Below are positions 63,430 through 64,000 of a stretch of 64,000 nt of DNA, one piece after another; position 1 is the first letter of the stretch; each line of letters starts with the position of its first letter. This DNA comes from Nitrososphaerota archaeon (GTDB taxonomy: Archaea > Thermoproteota > Nitrososphaeria > Nitrososphaerales > UBA183). The notes beneath the pieces are model-generated. The model was given only the letters and a program-made list of their open reading frames with translations, ran no database searches and was not told the DNA's origin. The position numbers were made by a program, and so were the translations under genes. Where the stretch lies: assembly GCA_029784795.1 (NCBI GenBank), contig JAFMAW010000003.1, positions 41,395-105,394 on the forward strand, written 5' to 3'.

Positions 63430-63897
63430 CTACGAGGTGCTCTTGTGGAGGAGGAACTCGCCGGGGACCACCATCATCACCCGGTACATGTTCACCGCGC
63501 GCAGCGTCCCGAACCGTTTCGCCAACTCCGCGAAGCTCGTCCTGGCGAACCCATGCGCGAGGAAGAGTCCGGTCGAAGGCGCGTTGCCCTCTTCGACGCT
63601 CGCGTAGACGTCTTCGATCCTGCCCGCCTTGAACTTCTCCAGAGCGTCCGTCAGGAGCAGCGTTGCCACCCCCTTCCCCCTGTGCTCTCTGGTTACCGCG
63701 ACGTAGTAGACGTAGCCAGCCTTCTGCTCCAATGCCTTCACCATTATCACGCCGACGGGGCCGCTTGAGCCTCGTGCGGCCCTGACCGCCTCTATCTCCC
63801 TCAGCGTCCTCTTCGCATGCCTCAGGTAGAGGCCATCGAAGCTCTCGTCAAGTATGAACTCCAGGCCGTCCCTGGACTCCGGCGGCACATCGACTAT
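63430..63897 (-). CDS. GNAT family N-acetyltransferase; possible AUA start
   Basis: The 155-residue protein has the GNAT acetyl-CoA motif YVYYVAVTREHRGKGVATLLLTDALEKF, followed by VYASVEEGNAPSTGLFLAHGFARTS. The GTG at 63888 is the first standard start. An ATA nine bases upstream (63897) is preceded by GGGGGGAG eight bases away and gives M-V-D-V-P-P-E-S, whereas the same site is too far (17 bases) from the GTG. The gene follows the amidohydrolase by about 20 bases and is probably co-transcribed. Acceptor substrate unknown. Confidence 0.85.
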   Translation of the reverse strand: MVDVPPESRDGLEFILDESFDGLYLRHAKRTLREIEAVRAARGSSGPVGVIMVKALEQKAGYVYYVAVTREHRGKGVATLLLTDALEKFKAGRIEDVYASVEEGNAPSTGLFLAHGFARTSFAELAKRFGTLRAVNMYRVMMVVPGEFLLHKSTS

Positions 63898-63917
63898 CTC
63901 GACCGCTCCCCCCGCGT

Positions 63918-64000
63918 TCAGAGGCCGAATACCTCCTTGGCGTTGCGCCAGAGGATCCTTTCCCTGTCTGGGTCGTCCACGTCCATCATCTCTACGAGCT
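63918..64000 (-). CDS. Amidohydrolase family protein, C-terminal end only
   Basis: Only the last 27 residues lie in the window: LVEMMDVDDPDRERILWRNAKEVFGL-stop. The ERILWRNAKEVFGL ending is typical of amidohydrolase-2 (TIM-barrel metal-dependent hydrolase) proteins. The gene continues beyond the window end. It precedes the GNAT gene in the same direction. Confidence 0.65.
   Translation of the reverse strand, partial: LVEMMDVDDPDRERILWRNAKEVFGL

Overview
The window is archaeal and GC-rich. The evidence is an archaeal RNA polymerase/ribosomal operon (rpoH-rpoB-rpoA-rpl30e-nusA-rps12-rps7), uS10, frequent TTG and GTG starts, and many leaderless genes whose start codon lies about 25-35 bases after a TTAAAT- or TATA-type box. 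The largest RNA polymerase subunit is one uninterrupted 1262-residue RpoA rather than split A' and A'' genes. That, with an unsplit RpoB and a Hef-type helicase, points to the Thaumarchaeota/Nitrososphaeria side of the archaea. No ammonia-oxidation gene is seen, so a heterotrophic, acyl-CoA-using member is the best guess. This is inference; no marker phylogeny could be run.

Layout. 0-7.3 kb: uS10, a sugar-phosphate isomerase-like protein, a cyclic-nucleotide-binding protein, and a MoxR/DUF58 operon with exported and membrane partners. 7.5-18 kb: small regulators and membrane proteins, a family I CoA-transferase, UspA and CBS proteins, an epimerase, endonuclease III, a MazG-like hydrolase, an acyl-CoA dehydrogenase, a CoxG-like protein and a metallophosphoesterase. 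18-27 kb: an ABC exporter divergent from a PadR regulator, a DHA2 drug transporter, pyruvate kinase, a helicase-only Hef, VKOR and GrpB. 27-33 kb: tRNA-Leu(UAG), a VTT-like membrane protein, a stand-alone RAM domain and kdpABC. 33-40 kb: a thioredoxin-domain DUF255 protein, a second DHA2 transporter, aconitase and a branched-chain aminotransferase. 40.6-50 kb: the transcription/translation operon. 50-57.3 kb: a purine operon (guaB-guaA-adenosine deaminase-hydrolase) and small genes. 57.27-61.18 kb: an AT-richer island. 61.2-64 kb: a decayed metal P-type ATPase, an M20 peptidase, a GNAT enzyme and the end of an amidohydrolase.

Most interesting points. (1) rpoH has no ATG/GTG/TTG start; an ATA codon sits 8 bases after a GGAGGT ribosome-binding site. 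The DUF58 gene (ATAA overlap with the moxR stop) and a GNAT gene show the same kind of signal, so AUA initiation may be in regular use here. (2) The 3.9-kb island is bounded by an 8-bp direct repeat plus an 8-bp inverted repeat. It carries an HUH-type replication initiator, an integrase-like N-terminal fragment, a wHTH/zinc-ribbon regulator and a hicB-hicA-X operon whose third gene is unrecognised. (3) Four single-base frame breaks occur in guaB, the adenosine deaminase (two) and rep. Three lie in G/C runs. They are either sequencing errors or recent decay.
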